11,390 nt of DNA, from NCBI RefSeq assembly GCF_043424415.1, contig NZ_JBHWOO010000298.1, positions 1 to 11,390 of the forward strand, written 5' to 3'. A program made the translations under genes and the position numbers. Below the pieces are notes generated by a model. The model saw nothing but the letters and a program-made list of their open reading frames with translations, made no database searches and was not told the origin of the DNA. Source of the stretch: Luteococcus sp043424415 (lineage in GTDB: Bacteria; Actinomycetota; Actinomycetes; Propionibacteriales; Propionibacteriaceae). Every line of letters starts with the position of its first letter. Position 1 is the first letter of the stretch. Shown piece by piece: positions 1 to 6,464 of the stretch.

Positions 1-2255
1 AATGTGCCGCGGTAGCCACCACGGCCACCGCCGCCCTGGCGCGGCCCCTTGGCCTGTCGGCGGGGGGCGATCAGGCGCTCGTACTCGGCCTCCTCGATGG
101 GGGCACTGTCGGGCGTGCGGGCGCCGGTCAGCTCGGAGAGCAGATCATCACCGGGGCGCACCTGCACGGGCTGCACCTTGACGCCGGCCTGGCCGGTGAG
201 GCGAGCCATCGACTTGCGCTGGTGCGGCAGCACGATGGAGGCGACGACGCCCTTCTGGCCGGCGCGCGCGGTGCGGCCCGCACGGTGCAGGTAGTCCTTG
301 GAGCTCATCGGCGGGTCGATCTCGAGCACCAGGGTGACGTCGTCGACGTGGATGCCGCGGGCGGCGACGTCGGTGGCCACCAGGACCGGGACGGTGCCGT
401 CCTTGAAGGCGGCCAGGATGCGGGTGCGCGCACCCTGGGTGAGGCCACCGTGCAGCGCACCGGCCATCACGCCGGCCTGGCGCAGCTGCTCGGCGACGCG
501 GTTGGTGCCCATCTGGGTGCGGCAGAACAGCACCGAGCGGCCCTCACGATTGGCGACGGCGGCGGTGACGCCGTTCTTGTCGTGCGGCAGCACCTGGAGC
601 AGCACGTGCTCCATGGTGGTGACCGAGGCCTGGCCGGAGTCGACCTCATGCGTGACCGGGTCGTGCAGGTACTTTTTCACGATGCGGTCGACGGCGTGGT
701 CGAGGGTGGCCGAGAAGAGCAGGCGCTGGCCGTCGGCCGGGACCGAGTCCATCAGGGTGGTGACGGCGGGCATGAAACCCAGGTCGGCCATGTGGTCGGC
801 CTCGTCGAGGACGGTGACCATCACCTGGGAGAGGTCGACGGCACCCTGCTCGAGCAGGTCGATCAGGCGGCCGGGAGTGGCCACGACGATGTCGACGCCG
901 CGCTCGAAGGCGCGCAGCTGCGGGCCGTAGCCCATGCCGCCGGCGATCAGGGTGAGGTCGAGGCGCAGGGTCTTGGCCAGCGGGGCCAGCACGTCGGCGC
1001 ACTGCAGGGCCAGCTCGCGGGTCGGCACCAGCACCAGGGCGCGCGGGGCGCCACCGGCCGGGTCGGCCTGGGAGAGGCGGGTCAGCATCGGCAGGCCGAA
1101 GCCCAGCGTCTTGCCCGAACCGGTCTGGCCACGGCCGAGCACGTCGCGTCCGGTGATGGCGTCGGGGATGGTGGCGGCCTGGATCGGGAAGGGGGCGGTG
1201 ATGCCCTGCTTGTCGAGGGCAGCCACCAGCATCTTCGGCACGCCCAGGGCGGCGAAGCCCTCGGCCACGTCGACGCCGGAGTCGTCGATCTCGCCGAGGT
1301 CGGTCGCCTCCCAGCTCATCTGGTCCAGGTTCTCGGCCATCGGACGGTCCTCGCGCGGGAAGTCGCGGCGACGGTCGTCGCGGCCGTGGCTGCGCTCCTC
1401 GCGGCCACGATTCTCGTCACGGCCCCAGGCCGGGCGGCGGGCGCCGCGGTCATCACGGCGCTCGTCACGCCAGGTGCGCTCGTCGGCCGGAACGTCGTCG
1501 CGGCGGGGGCGGTCGTCGAAGCGTGCGCGGGTGGAGGGGCGCTCGCCCTTCTCCCACGGCTTGCGGTCGACGCGGGGCTCCCACTTGGGGCGGGGGGCGT
1601 CGTGCACCGGGCGCGAGGCCTTGTACTCCCTGCGCGGAGCGCGATCCTCGAATTCACGGCGCGGAGCGCGATCCTCGAATTCACGGCGCGGACCACGGTC
1701 GTCGAAGTCACGGCGCGGAGCGCGATCCTCAAAAGGCTTGCGGGGGCCACGGTCGTCGAAGGACTTGCGCGGGCCACGAACGTCGAAGTCACGACGCGGA
1801 CCGCGATCATCGAAGGGCTTGCGGGGACCGCGATCGTCGAAGTCACGACGCGGGCCACGCTCGTCGCGGTTGAAGCTGCGGCTGTCGCGGCGCTCGCCAC
1901 GGTCATTGCCGAACTGGCCGCGGTCGACGCTGCGCGGGGCGCGGCCGCCGAAGCCGCCCTGGGCGGGGCGCTCCACGCGCTCGAAGTTGCGGCCGCGGGA
2001 GTCGGAGGTGCGGGGGGCGTCGCTGCGGTAGCTGCGCTCGGGTCGGTCCTCACCGGAGCGGTAGCCGCGCTCGACGCGGTCGTCATTGCCGCGGTAGCCG
2101 CGATCGTCACGGGCGGGGCGCTCCTCGCGGGGCTCCCACTTCTTGCGGGGATTCTTGCCCATGGCGGCGCGCTTGTCGTCGCTCCAGCGGTTCTTGCCAG
2201 GCTTGAAACCGGGGGTCTTGGCAGCCTTGCGGCCGTGCGGGGTGGGACGGGGCAT
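1..2255 (-). CDS. DEAD-box ATP-dependent RNA helicase with long charged N-terminal repeat region (3' end outside window)
   Basis: ATP-dependent RNA unwinding enzyme of superfamily 2, expected in the cytoplasm on ribosomal or structured mRNA. The ATG at 2255 opens 751 readable codons; the stop lies left of the window. The catalytic core begins near residue 330. It shows a Q motif (PFPIQ, Gln359), Walker A GQTGSGKT (376-383), motif Ia PTRELA, motif Ib TPGRL, Walker B DEAD (484-487), SAT (515-517), VATDVAARGI and HRAGRTARAG (657-666). Both RecA-like domains are therefore complete. The readable C-terminus is Gly/Arg-rich (GGGGRGGYRG). Residues 1-330 are Arg/Asp/Glu-rich, probably disordered, and include nine 9-residue repeats (133-213). 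An AGAGAAGTGAG stretch about 8 nt upstream can act as ribosome binding site. The core resembles the RhlE/CsdA group, but the family member is not resolved, so no symbol is given. Function is established for the family; the role of the extension is inference. Confidence 0.95.
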   Translation of the reverse strand, partial: MPRPTPHGRKAAKTPGFKPGKNRWSDDKRAAMGKNPRKKWEPREERPARDDRGYRGNDDRVERGYRSGEDRPERSYRSDAPRTSDSRGRNFERVERPAQGGFGGRAPRSVDRGQFGNDRGERRDSRSFNRDERGPRRDFDDRGPRKPFDDRGPRRDFDVRGPRKSFDDRGPRKPFEDRAPRRDFDDRGPRREFEDRAPRREFEDRAPRREYKASRPVHDAPRPKWEPRVDRKPWEKGERPSTRARFDDRPRRDDVPADERTWRDERRDDRGARRPAWGRDENRGREERSHGRDDRRRDFPREDRPMAENLDQMSWEATDLGEIDDSGVDVAEGFAALGVPKMLVAALDKQGITAPFPIQAATIPDAITGRDVLGRGQTGSGKTLGFGLPMLTRLSQADPAGGAPRALVLVPTRELALQCADVLAPLAKTLRLDLTLIAGGMGYGPQLRAFERGVDIVVATPGRLIDLLEQGAVDLSQVMVTVLDEADHMADLGFMPAVTTLMDSVPADGQRLLFSATLDHAVDRIVKKYLHDPVTHEVDSGQASVTTMEHVLLQVLPHDKNGVTAAVANREGRSVLFCRTQMGTNRVAEQLRQAGVMAGALHGGLTQGARTRILAAFKDGTVPVLVATDVAARGIHVDDVTLVLEIDPPMSSKDYLHRAGRTARAGQKGVVASIVLPHQRKSMARLTGQAGVKVQPVQVRPGDDLLSELTGARTPDSAPIEEAEYERLIAPRRQAKGPRQGGGGRGGYRGT
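1617..1859 (-). repeat. Tandem 27-bp coding repeat in helicase (9 x 9 residues)
   Basis: Eight in-frame 27-bp units fill 1644-1859, and a degenerate ninth occupies 1617-1643. They encode residues 133-213 of the helicase. The residue consensus is R-(G/A)-P-R-(R/K)-x-F-(D/E)-D. Position 6 varies (D, P, S, E) and the final Asp is once Val. The last three units share a long stretch of identical bases containing GAATTC, suggesting recent duplication. The result alternates basic and acidic residues with one regularly spaced Phe, as in low-complexity RNA-binding tails. Copy number is likely to vary between strains (inference). Confidence 0.93.
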
Positions 2256-2262
2256 GGTGGTA

Positions 2263-2325
2263 CTCACTTCTCTGGGCGCAGGACGCCCGTTGGGGCAGCC
2301 TTCACGGCTGGTTCATCTAAGAACC
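2263..2325 (-). promoter_or_regulatory. Helicase mRNA leader: three adjacent hairpins before the ribosome binding site
   Basis: Reading toward the helicase ATG, three short perfect stems lie almost end to end. The first is GGTTC/GAACC with a 6-nt loop (2310-2325). The second is CAGCC/GGCTG with a 5-nt loop (2296-2310). The third is CGCCC/GGGCG with a 5-nt loop (2274-2288). The purine-rich AGAGAAGTGAG follows directly (2263-2273), then the ATG at 2255. The stems are visible in the sequence. That they lie in the transcript, and control translation as in some other helicase leaders, is inference; the transcription start is unknown. Confidence 0.45.
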
Positions 2326-2385
2326 GCGGCGCACCAACATGCACTATCTCTCACGCAGATTGATGGCGGCGGAACATGGCGATCA

Positions 2386-2399
2386 ATGCCATCTGGCAT
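2386..2399. promoter_or_regulatory. Small perfect palindrome, candidate operator upstream of helicase
   Basis: ATGCCA and TGGCAT form perfect 6-bp arms around a 2-bp centre, about 130 bp upstream of the helicase start. The size and symmetry suit a dimeric regulator site, but a 6-bp arm can also arise by chance. No regulator gene is in the window. Function is speculative. Confidence 0.25.
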
Positions 2400-2472
2400 C
2401 AGGCGCAGGGGGGGCGAATGTGTCGCCTCAACCAAGCTGCAACTGATTCGCTCGCGGGTGACTACCGTGCCG

Positions 2473-2514
2473 GTGTGGACTCCCGACACGAATCTCCCAC
2501 AACGCGGTCCACAC
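2473..2514. repeat. Spaced inverted repeat GTGTGGAC / GTCCACAC
   Basis: Perfect 8-bp arms at 2473-2480 and 2507-2514 are separated by 26 bp. The spacing is long for a compact hairpin, but could suit two operator half-sites or a loose stem in a leader RNA. Nothing nearby identifies its role. Confidence 0.3.
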
Positions 2515-2638
2515 TACCAGCGATGTACAAGGGGTGACGAATCTCGCTGCCAGCTCGGCCTCAGCTTGGCATCGGACGACGGCCGGTTCCGGGCCTGGCT
2601 GGCCCAGTGCCCACTGTCGCGATGCCCAGCAGCCCCCT

Positions 2639-2797
2639 GGGCACGCCGAAGAGCACAGGGCACGCCGAAGAGCACAGGGCACGTCGACGCCTCACCGGGC
2701 ACGTCGACGCCTCACCGGGCACGTGGCGCACCACGTGCCCAGTCACCCTCGGAAGTGCCCAGTGTCGGAAGTGCCCAGTGCCGGAAGTGCCCAGTGG
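2639..2797. repeat. Dyad-symmetric array of GGGCAC / GTGCCC half-sites around a 24-bp palindrome
   Basis: The left arm has two 19-bp units (2639-2657, 2658-2676) and two 20-bp units (2677-2696, 2697-2716), each opening with GGGCAC. The centre is a perfect palindrome: GGGCACGTGG (2717-2726), loop CGCA, CCACGTGCCC (2731-2740). The right arm has three 16-bp units (2750-2765, 2766-2781, 2782-2797) sharing CGGAAGTGCCCAGTG and differing only in their last base. Five GGGCAC therefore point right and four GTGCCC point left, meeting at 2728/2729. The two innermost pairs sit at exactly equal distances from the centre (9 and 29 bp). The spacers of the two arms are not complementary, so only the half-sites are mirrored. 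This favours repeated protein binding over one long RNA stem (inference). Confidence 0.92.
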
Positions 2798-2856
2798 ATG
2801 GGCCGCTGGATGCCCCGGCGAGCAGCCGCCCAATGCCGAGCGGACAAGCCACCCGG

Positions 2857-2876
2857 CACCCGGTGAACACCGTGTG
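2857..2876. promoter_or_regulatory. Imperfect 20-bp palindrome, candidate operator of the glycosyltransferase gene
   Basis: CACCCGGTG and CACCGTGTG form 9-bp arms with one mismatch around a central AA. The inner part (CGGTG-AA-CACCG) is perfect. It lies about 80 bp upstream of the glycosyltransferase -10 box, a normal place for a dimeric regulator. No regulator is identifiable from the window. Confidence 0.3.
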
Positions 2877-2955
2877 ACGCGCCGAGTGCCCAATCGTCAC
2901 CAAGGCTTCACCGCTCCCAACCCCTCTGCGTGGCAGGAGCCGGGAGGGGCGTGGT

Positions 2956-2961
2956 TACCAT
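2956..2961 (+). promoter_or_regulatory. Putative -10 box TACCAT, leaderless-type, for the glycosyltransferase
   Basis: TACCAT fits the actinobacterial TANNNT -10 pattern and ends 6 nt before the GTG at 2968, so transcription would begin at or next to the start codon. No clear -35 hexamer is visible. The only strong purine run, GGGAGGGG (2942-2949), is about 18 nt from the start, too far for an ordinary ribosome binding site. That supports a leaderless reading. Confidence 0.4.
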
Positions 2962-2967
2962 CGAGGT

Positions 2968-4113
2968 GTGCGAGTTGCCTTTGCTGCTGAGTCCTTCCTC
3001 CCCCAGATCAATGGCGTCACCAATTCCATCCTGCGGATGCTGGAGCACCTCCAGGCCACAGGTCACGAGGCCATGGTCCTGGCCCCCAATGACGGCGGGC
3101 GCGTCCCGCGCGAGTACGCAGGCTTCCCCGTCGTCCCGCTGGCCTCGGTCGGGCTGCCCGGCTACAGCGACGTGCGGGTCAACACCGCGCCCCGCTTCGT
3201 CATCGAGCGGGCGCTGGCCGACTTCCGCCCCGACGTGGTGCACCTGGCAGCCCCCTTCGCAGTCGGCTACAAGGCGGCGCTGAGCGCGGCCCGGTTGAAC
3301 ATCCCCACGGTGGGCATCTACCAGACCGAGATCGCCACCTACGCCGCCCAGTACGGTTTCCCGGCCCTCGAGCCGGTGCTGTGGTACCGGCTGCGCCAGG
3401 CCCATTCGCTGGCCACCCTGAACTTCGCCCCCTCCACCTATGCCCAACGCCAGCTGGAGGAACAGGGCATCCCGCGGGTCGGCATCTGGGCCCGCGGCGT
3501 CGACTCGGCCCGTTTCCACCCCAGCCGCCGTGACGAGTCGCTGCGTCGCCAGTGGGCGCCCGAGGGCGAGCGGATCGTCGGCTACATGGGGCGCCTGGCC
3601 GCCGAGAAGAGGGTTCAGGACCTCACCGCGATCGCCGACATCCCCGGCATCAAGCTGGTCATCGTCGGCGACGGCCCCAGCCGCCCCGAGCTGGAGGAGA
3701 AGCTGCCCGAGGCGATCTTCCTGGGCCTCAAGACCGGCGACGAGCTGCCCCGCTGCCTGGCCTCCTTCGACCTGTTCGTCCACACCGGCGAGCTGGAGAC
3801 CTTTGGCCAGACGATCCAGGAGGCCAAGGCCTCCGGGCTGCCGGTGGTCGCCCCGCGTCGCGGCGGACCGATCGACCTGGTGGACCCCTCACGCACCGGC
3901 TGGCTCTACGAACCAGGCCGCCTGGACCAGCTGCGAGGCCACGTCCTGGACCTGGTGGGTGATGACTTCAAGCGTCGCGCCATGGGCAATCAGGCCCGCG
4001 AGTCGGTGGAGTACCGCACCTGGCCCCACATCTGCGAGGAGCTGGTGGGGCACTACCGCACCGCAATCCGCACCGGCGTGACCATCCCCCGCCTGACCAA
4101 TTCGACCCGATAG
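2968..4113 (+). CDS. mgtA: GT4 glycosyltransferase, MgtA/PimB'-like alpha-mannosyltransferase
   Basis: A 381-residue GT-B fold enzyme, probably moving mannose from GDP-mannose to a glycolipid acceptor on the cytoplasmic face of the membrane. The N-terminus MRVAFAAESFLPQINGVTNS matches the start of actinobacterial MgtA and PimB'-type enzymes, which fixes the GTG start at 2968. The C-terminal nucleotide-sugar half shows VGYMGRLAAEKRVQDL. The EX7E motif of the family is ETFGQTIQE (Glu277 and Glu285), followed by ASGLPVVAPRRGGPIDLV. Length matches the family. There is no signal peptide or transmembrane segment. The gene stands alone between the long upstream gap and a strong hairpin. Family assignment is firm. 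Donor and acceptor are inferred from mycobacterial and corynebacterial relatives, where MgtA works on a glucuronosyl diacylglycerol and PimB' on phosphatidylinositol mannosides. Confidence 0.88.
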   Translation: MRVAFAAESFLPQINGVTNSILRMLEHLQATGHEAMVLAPNDGGRVPREYAGFPVVPLASVGLPGYSDVRVNTAPRFVIERALADFRPDVVHLAAPFAVGYKAALSAARLNIPTVGIYQTEIATYAAQYGFPALEPVLWYRLRQAHSLATLNFAPSTYAQRQLEEQGIPRVGIWARGVDSARFHPSRRDESLRRQWAPEGERIVGYMGRLAAEKRVQDLTAIADIPGIKLVIVGDGPSRPELEEKLPEAIFLGLKTGDELPRCLASFDLFVHTGELETFGQTIQEAKASGLPVVAPRRGGPIDLVDPSRTGWLYEPGRLDQLRGHVLDLVGDDFKRRAMGNQARESVEYRTWPHICEELVGHYRTAIRTGVTIPRLTNSTR

Positions 4114-4138
4114 CCCAACCGGCACAGTGCCGAGACGA

Positions 4139-4174
4139 CGACAGGGGCCCCGCTGGCAGGCGGGGCCCCTGTCG
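4139..4174. terminator. Strong GC-rich hairpin shared by convergent genes
   Basis: A perfect 15-bp stem (4139-4153 with 4160-4174; core ACAGGGGCCCCGC) closes a 6-nt loop TGGCAG. It sits in the 75-bp gap between the convergent stops of the glycosyltransferase (4113) and nnr (4189). Being symmetric, it can end transcription from both sides. There is no T-run on either side, as is common for high-GC actinobacteria. A smaller palindrome, CGGCAC-A-GTGCCG, precedes it at 4120-4132. Confidence 0.8.
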
Positions 4175-4188
4175 CTGCGCCCAAGTGC

Positions 4189-5604
4189 TCACCAGTAGCG
4201 GGTGAACTCCCCCACCACGGATGCCACCTCGCGTCCGATCACGTCGGGCGGCCACGGCCCGATGCGACGGGCGGCGGCCATGGCCTGCACCGAGGCGCCG
4301 AGCAGGGCCGCGTCGCAGGCGGGAAGTCCGCTGGCCAGCAGGGTGGCGCAGATGCCGGCCAGCACGTCCCCGGAACCTGCCTGGGCGCTCCAGTACGGGC
4401 CAGGCACGGCCAGCAGCACCACCCCCTCGGGCTTGATGACGTACTGGGTGGCGCCCTTGAGCAGCACCACGGAGTTCCAGCGCTCGGCGGCCATCCGCCC
4501 GTGGGTCAGCGGGTCCGCCTCGACCACCTCGCGGTCGACGTTCAGCATCCGGGAGAGCTCCCCCGCATGCGGGGTGAGCAGGCAGTTCGGCGGCAGGGTG
4601 TCGGGCAGCGTCACCAAGGCGTCGGCGTCGATGACCGCCGGCACCTTGGGGCCGAGGCGGGCGGACAGACGATCGCGGTTGGCCTCGGTCTGGCCCCAGC
4701 CGGAACCGAGCAGCCAGGCCTGCACCGCCCCCTCGCCGTGGGTGACCGAGGGCAGCTGGTGGCGCACCAGGCCCGCGGCCTGCTCCGGGCCGACGAAACG
4801 GATCATCCCCGCACCGGCGTGGACGGCGCCGATGGTGCCGAGCAGGGCCGCGCCGGGGAAACGGGCCGAGCCGGTGTCGATGCCCACCACTCCGCGGCTG
4901 TACTTGTGGCTGGTGGGGCCGGGCAGCGGCCAGCGACGCACGATGTCGCTCTCACTGGCCTGCCACAGCGTCGGCTGCGGCATGGTCAGGCCGATGTCGA
5001 CGACCTCGACCTCGCCGCAGGCGGTGGCGGCTGGCTTGAGCACGTGGCAGGGCTTGTGGGCGGCGAAGGTGACGGTGCGGGTGGCCCGCAGGCAGTGCTC
5101 GGGCAGCACCGCACTGTCGGTCTGCAGGCCGCTGGGGATGTCGACGGCCAGCACCGGCACCCGCAGTGTCTCGACCTCGGCGGCGAAGGTGGCCAGCACC
5201 TGGTCCAGCCCCAGCCGTCCGCTCAGCCCGTAGACGGCGTCGATCACCAGCGCGGTCTGTGGCAGCTGCCGGGCGGCCTCGATGGCGTCGATGATGGTGC
5301 AGCCGGCGGTGATGGCGGCTGCCATGCCGGCCTCGTGCACCTGTTCGGTGACGGGCCAGACGGTGACCGACAGGTCGGCCGCGGCCAGGTCGGCGGCGGC
5401 GAACAGGCCGTCGCCGCCATTGTTGCCGGCGCCGACCACCACCAGCACCGACTGGGAGCTGGCGGGGGCGTCGTCGCCGAGCATCTCCTGCGCGCTGCGG
5501 GAGACACCCTGGGCGGCGCGGCGCATCAGGTCGACTTCGGGCCGGGCGGCGAAGAAGGCCTCCTCGGCATCGCGGATCTCCTGGGCGGTGTGGACGGGGA
5601 TCAT
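4189..5604 (-). CDS. nnr: Bifunctional NAD(P)H-hydrate epimerase / ADP-dependent NAD(P)H-hydrate dehydratase
   Basis: Repairs hydrated NADH and NADPH. The N-terminal YjeF_N domain (about 1-215) epimerises the R form. The C-terminal carbohydrate-kinase-like domain (about 230-471) dehydrates the S form using ADP. Visible epimerase motifs are GAGNNGGDG (58-66) and VDIPSG (154-159). Dehydratase motifs are VIDADAL (324-330), LTPHAGE (343-349), KGATQYV (383-389) and the nucleotide-binding GSGDVLAG (410-417). The 471 residues are slightly fewer than in the E. coli fusion protein. The HGxAG-like element usual near the C-terminus is not recognisable here. The ATG at 5604 overlaps the acpS stop by 4 nt (ATGA), so translation is probably coupled. 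It is the last gene of the TPR-acpS-nnr operon, followed by the shared hairpin. Confidence 0.95.
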   Translation of the reverse strand: MIPVHTAQEIRDAEEAFFAARPEVDLMRRAAQGVSRSAQEMLGDDAPASSQSVLVVVGAGNNGGDGLFAAADLAAADLSVTVWPVTEQVHEAGMAAAITAGCTIIDAIEAARQLPQTALVIDAVYGLSGRLGLDQVLATFAAEVETLRVPVLAVDIPSGLQTDSAVLPEHCLRATRTVTFAAHKPCHVLKPAATACGEVEVVDIGLTMPQPTLWQASESDIVRRWPLPGPTSHKYSRGVVGIDTGSARFPGAALLGTIGAVHAGAGMIRFVGPEQAAGLVRHQLPSVTHGEGAVQAWLLGSGWGQTEANRDRLSARLGPKVPAVIDADALVTLPDTLPPNCLLTPHAGELSRMLNVDREVVEADPLTHGRMAAERWNSVVLLKGATQYVIKPEGVVLLAVPGPYWSAQAGSGDVLAGICATLLASGLPACDAALLGASVQAMAAARRIGPWPPDVIGREVASVVGEFTRYW

Positions 5605-5957
5605 CGTGCCTCACAGATGACATATGCGGTGGCCAGGCCACCGTCGTGGGAGATGGACAGGTGGATCGTGGTGATGCCGAGCTCGTCGGCCCGTGCCTGA
5701 ACGGTGCCACGGAGTCGGAAGCTCGGGGCACCGTCGGCGCCGCGCAGCACTTCGCAGTCGCGCCAGACCATCCCGGCGGGTGCGCCCAGCGCCTTGGCGA
5801 GTGCCTCCTTGGCGGCCCACCGGCCAGCCTGGGAGGCGATCGGGAGCGCGGCCTCGTCCGGGCACAGCACACGTTCACGCAGGCCGGGTCGTCGCTCGCA
5901 GGCCTGCTGCCAGCGTTCGATGCTGCACAGGTCGACCCCGATTCCGATGATGGCCAC
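5601..5957 (-). CDS. acpS: Holo-[acyl-carrier-protein] synthase
   Basis: Transfers the 4'-phosphopantetheine arm of coenzyme A to the serine of apo-acyl carrier protein, activating fatty-acid synthesis in the cytoplasm. The 118 residues are typical of trimeric AcpS. The N-terminal GIGVDL carries the metal-binding Asp9. The helix RWAAKEALAKALG carries Glu51, the second metal ligand. The C-terminal strand HLSISHDGGLATAYVI completes the family signature. The start is GTG at 5957, because MAIIGIGVDL is the expected beginning. It lies 3 nt after the upstream TPR stop, with no strong ribosome binding site of its own, and ends in a 4-nt overlap with nnr. Both junctions indicate one polycistronic message. 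CoA for the reaction comes from the pathway opened by coaA further along the window. Confidence 0.95.
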   Translation of the reverse strand: MAIIGIGVDLCSIERWQQACERRPGLRERVLCPDEAALPIASQAGRWAAKEALAKALGAPAGMVWRDCEVLRGADGAPSFRLRGTVQARADELGITTIHLSISHDGGLATAYVICEAR

Positions 5958-5960
5958 GAT

Positions 5961-6458
5961 TCACAGGCCCCGGGTGCTGGCGCGGTGGCGGGCCAGGGCG
6001 ACGCCCCGGGCGGCCGCGGCGATGCTCACTGGCTCGGCGGCTTCCATGGTGCGGGCGGCGAGCACCTCGAGGAAGGCTTCCTCGGCCTCGCGATGGCGTC
6101 CGGCTGCCAGCAGGGTCCTGGCCCGGTGTTCGCGCAGGAAGGTGGTGCGGGCGCCGTCGCGGACCTCCGCGAGCAGCTGGCCGAAGGCGGCCAGTGCTTC
6201 GCCGTGCCTGCCCTGGGCGCACAGCGCGTCGGCGTGCAGGGTGCGAGTGCGGAAGTCCTGCGCTGTCCCGGTCAACAGGTCGGCGGCACGGGCGGGGTTG
6301 CCACCCCACAGGGCTTCGAGGGCCTGCGAGCAGGGGTCGTCGGCGCGGTCGGCGCGGAAGGCGTCGAGGTCGGTGATGTGCGCCCGCAGGGTCTCGGGGT
6401 GGAGTTCCCATCCGGGGCCGCTGGGCAGTGCGTCGGGCAGGTCGGGCGTGCTGGTCAC
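5961..6458 (-). CDS. Small tetratricopeptide-repeat-like protein, function unknown
   Basis: A 165-residue soluble protein I can place only by fold. Residues about 54-137 form helix-turn-helix pairs with TPR-type spacing. Two units stand out: RTLHADALCAQGRHGEALAAFGQLLAEV (about 72-99) and FLREHRARTLLAAGRHREAEEAFLEVLA (about 107-134), both with the Gly-(R)-H/Ala pattern of the TPR turn. There is no signal peptide or membrane segment, so it is probably a cytoplasmic protein-binding scaffold. I chose GTG at 6458 because a TATCGT -10 box ends 6 nt upstream. A TTG at 6488 would add ten residues but lies inside the glmS terminator stem. It opens the operon with acpS (3-nt gap) and nnr. The context suggests a role near lipid or cofactor metabolism, but this is inference. 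Confidence 0.8.
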   Translation of the reverse strand: MTSTPDLPDALPSGPGWELHPETLRAHITDLDAFRADRADDPCSQALEALWGGNPARAADLLTGTAQDFRTRTLHADALCAQGRHGEALAAFGQLLAEVRDGARTTFLREHRARTLLAAGRHREAEEAFLEVLAARTMEAAEPVSIAAAARGVALARHRASTRGL

Positions 6459-6464
6459 GTCTTG

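Larger units (their letters stand above)
2256..2967. other. 712-bp non-coding gap between divergent helicase and glycosyltransferase genes
   Basis: No open frame here has a recognisable product, and the short frames that cross it overlap the repeat array in several phases at once. From left to right it holds the helicase ribosome binding site and a three-hairpin leader (2263-2325), a 14-bp palindrome (2386-2399), a spaced 8-bp inverted repeat (2473-2514), the large GGGCAC/GTGCCC array (2639-2797), an imperfect 20-bp palindrome (2857-2876) and the glycosyltransferase -10 box (2956-2961). I see no convincing tRNA, riboswitch or helicase promoter box. The gap is unusually long for this compact chromosome. 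Confidence 0.8.

Noticed and set aside
222..2363. A 713-codon open frame on the plus strand across the helicase gene
   Set aside because: It is antisense to the helicase, whose opposite frame carries every DEAD-box motif. The product is low-complexity Val/Ala/Gly/His sequence with no known fold, as expected from GC-rich codon shadowing.
2717..2740. ParB parS site or DnaA box
   Set aside because: The palindrome contains CACGTG but lacks the TTTC/GAAA flanks of parS. It also has no TTATCCACA-like DnaA box, and no par or dnaA gene is nearby.
2639..2797. CRISPR array
   Set aside because: Units are 16-20 bp, adjacent, of three types and without unique spacers, and no cas gene is present.
2428..2903. 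Small protein-coding genes inside the repeat array
   Set aside because: Open frames exist in several phases on both strands at once because of the repeats. None has a ribosome binding site, known domain or consistent codon use, and 16-, 19- and 20-bp units do not preserve a frame.
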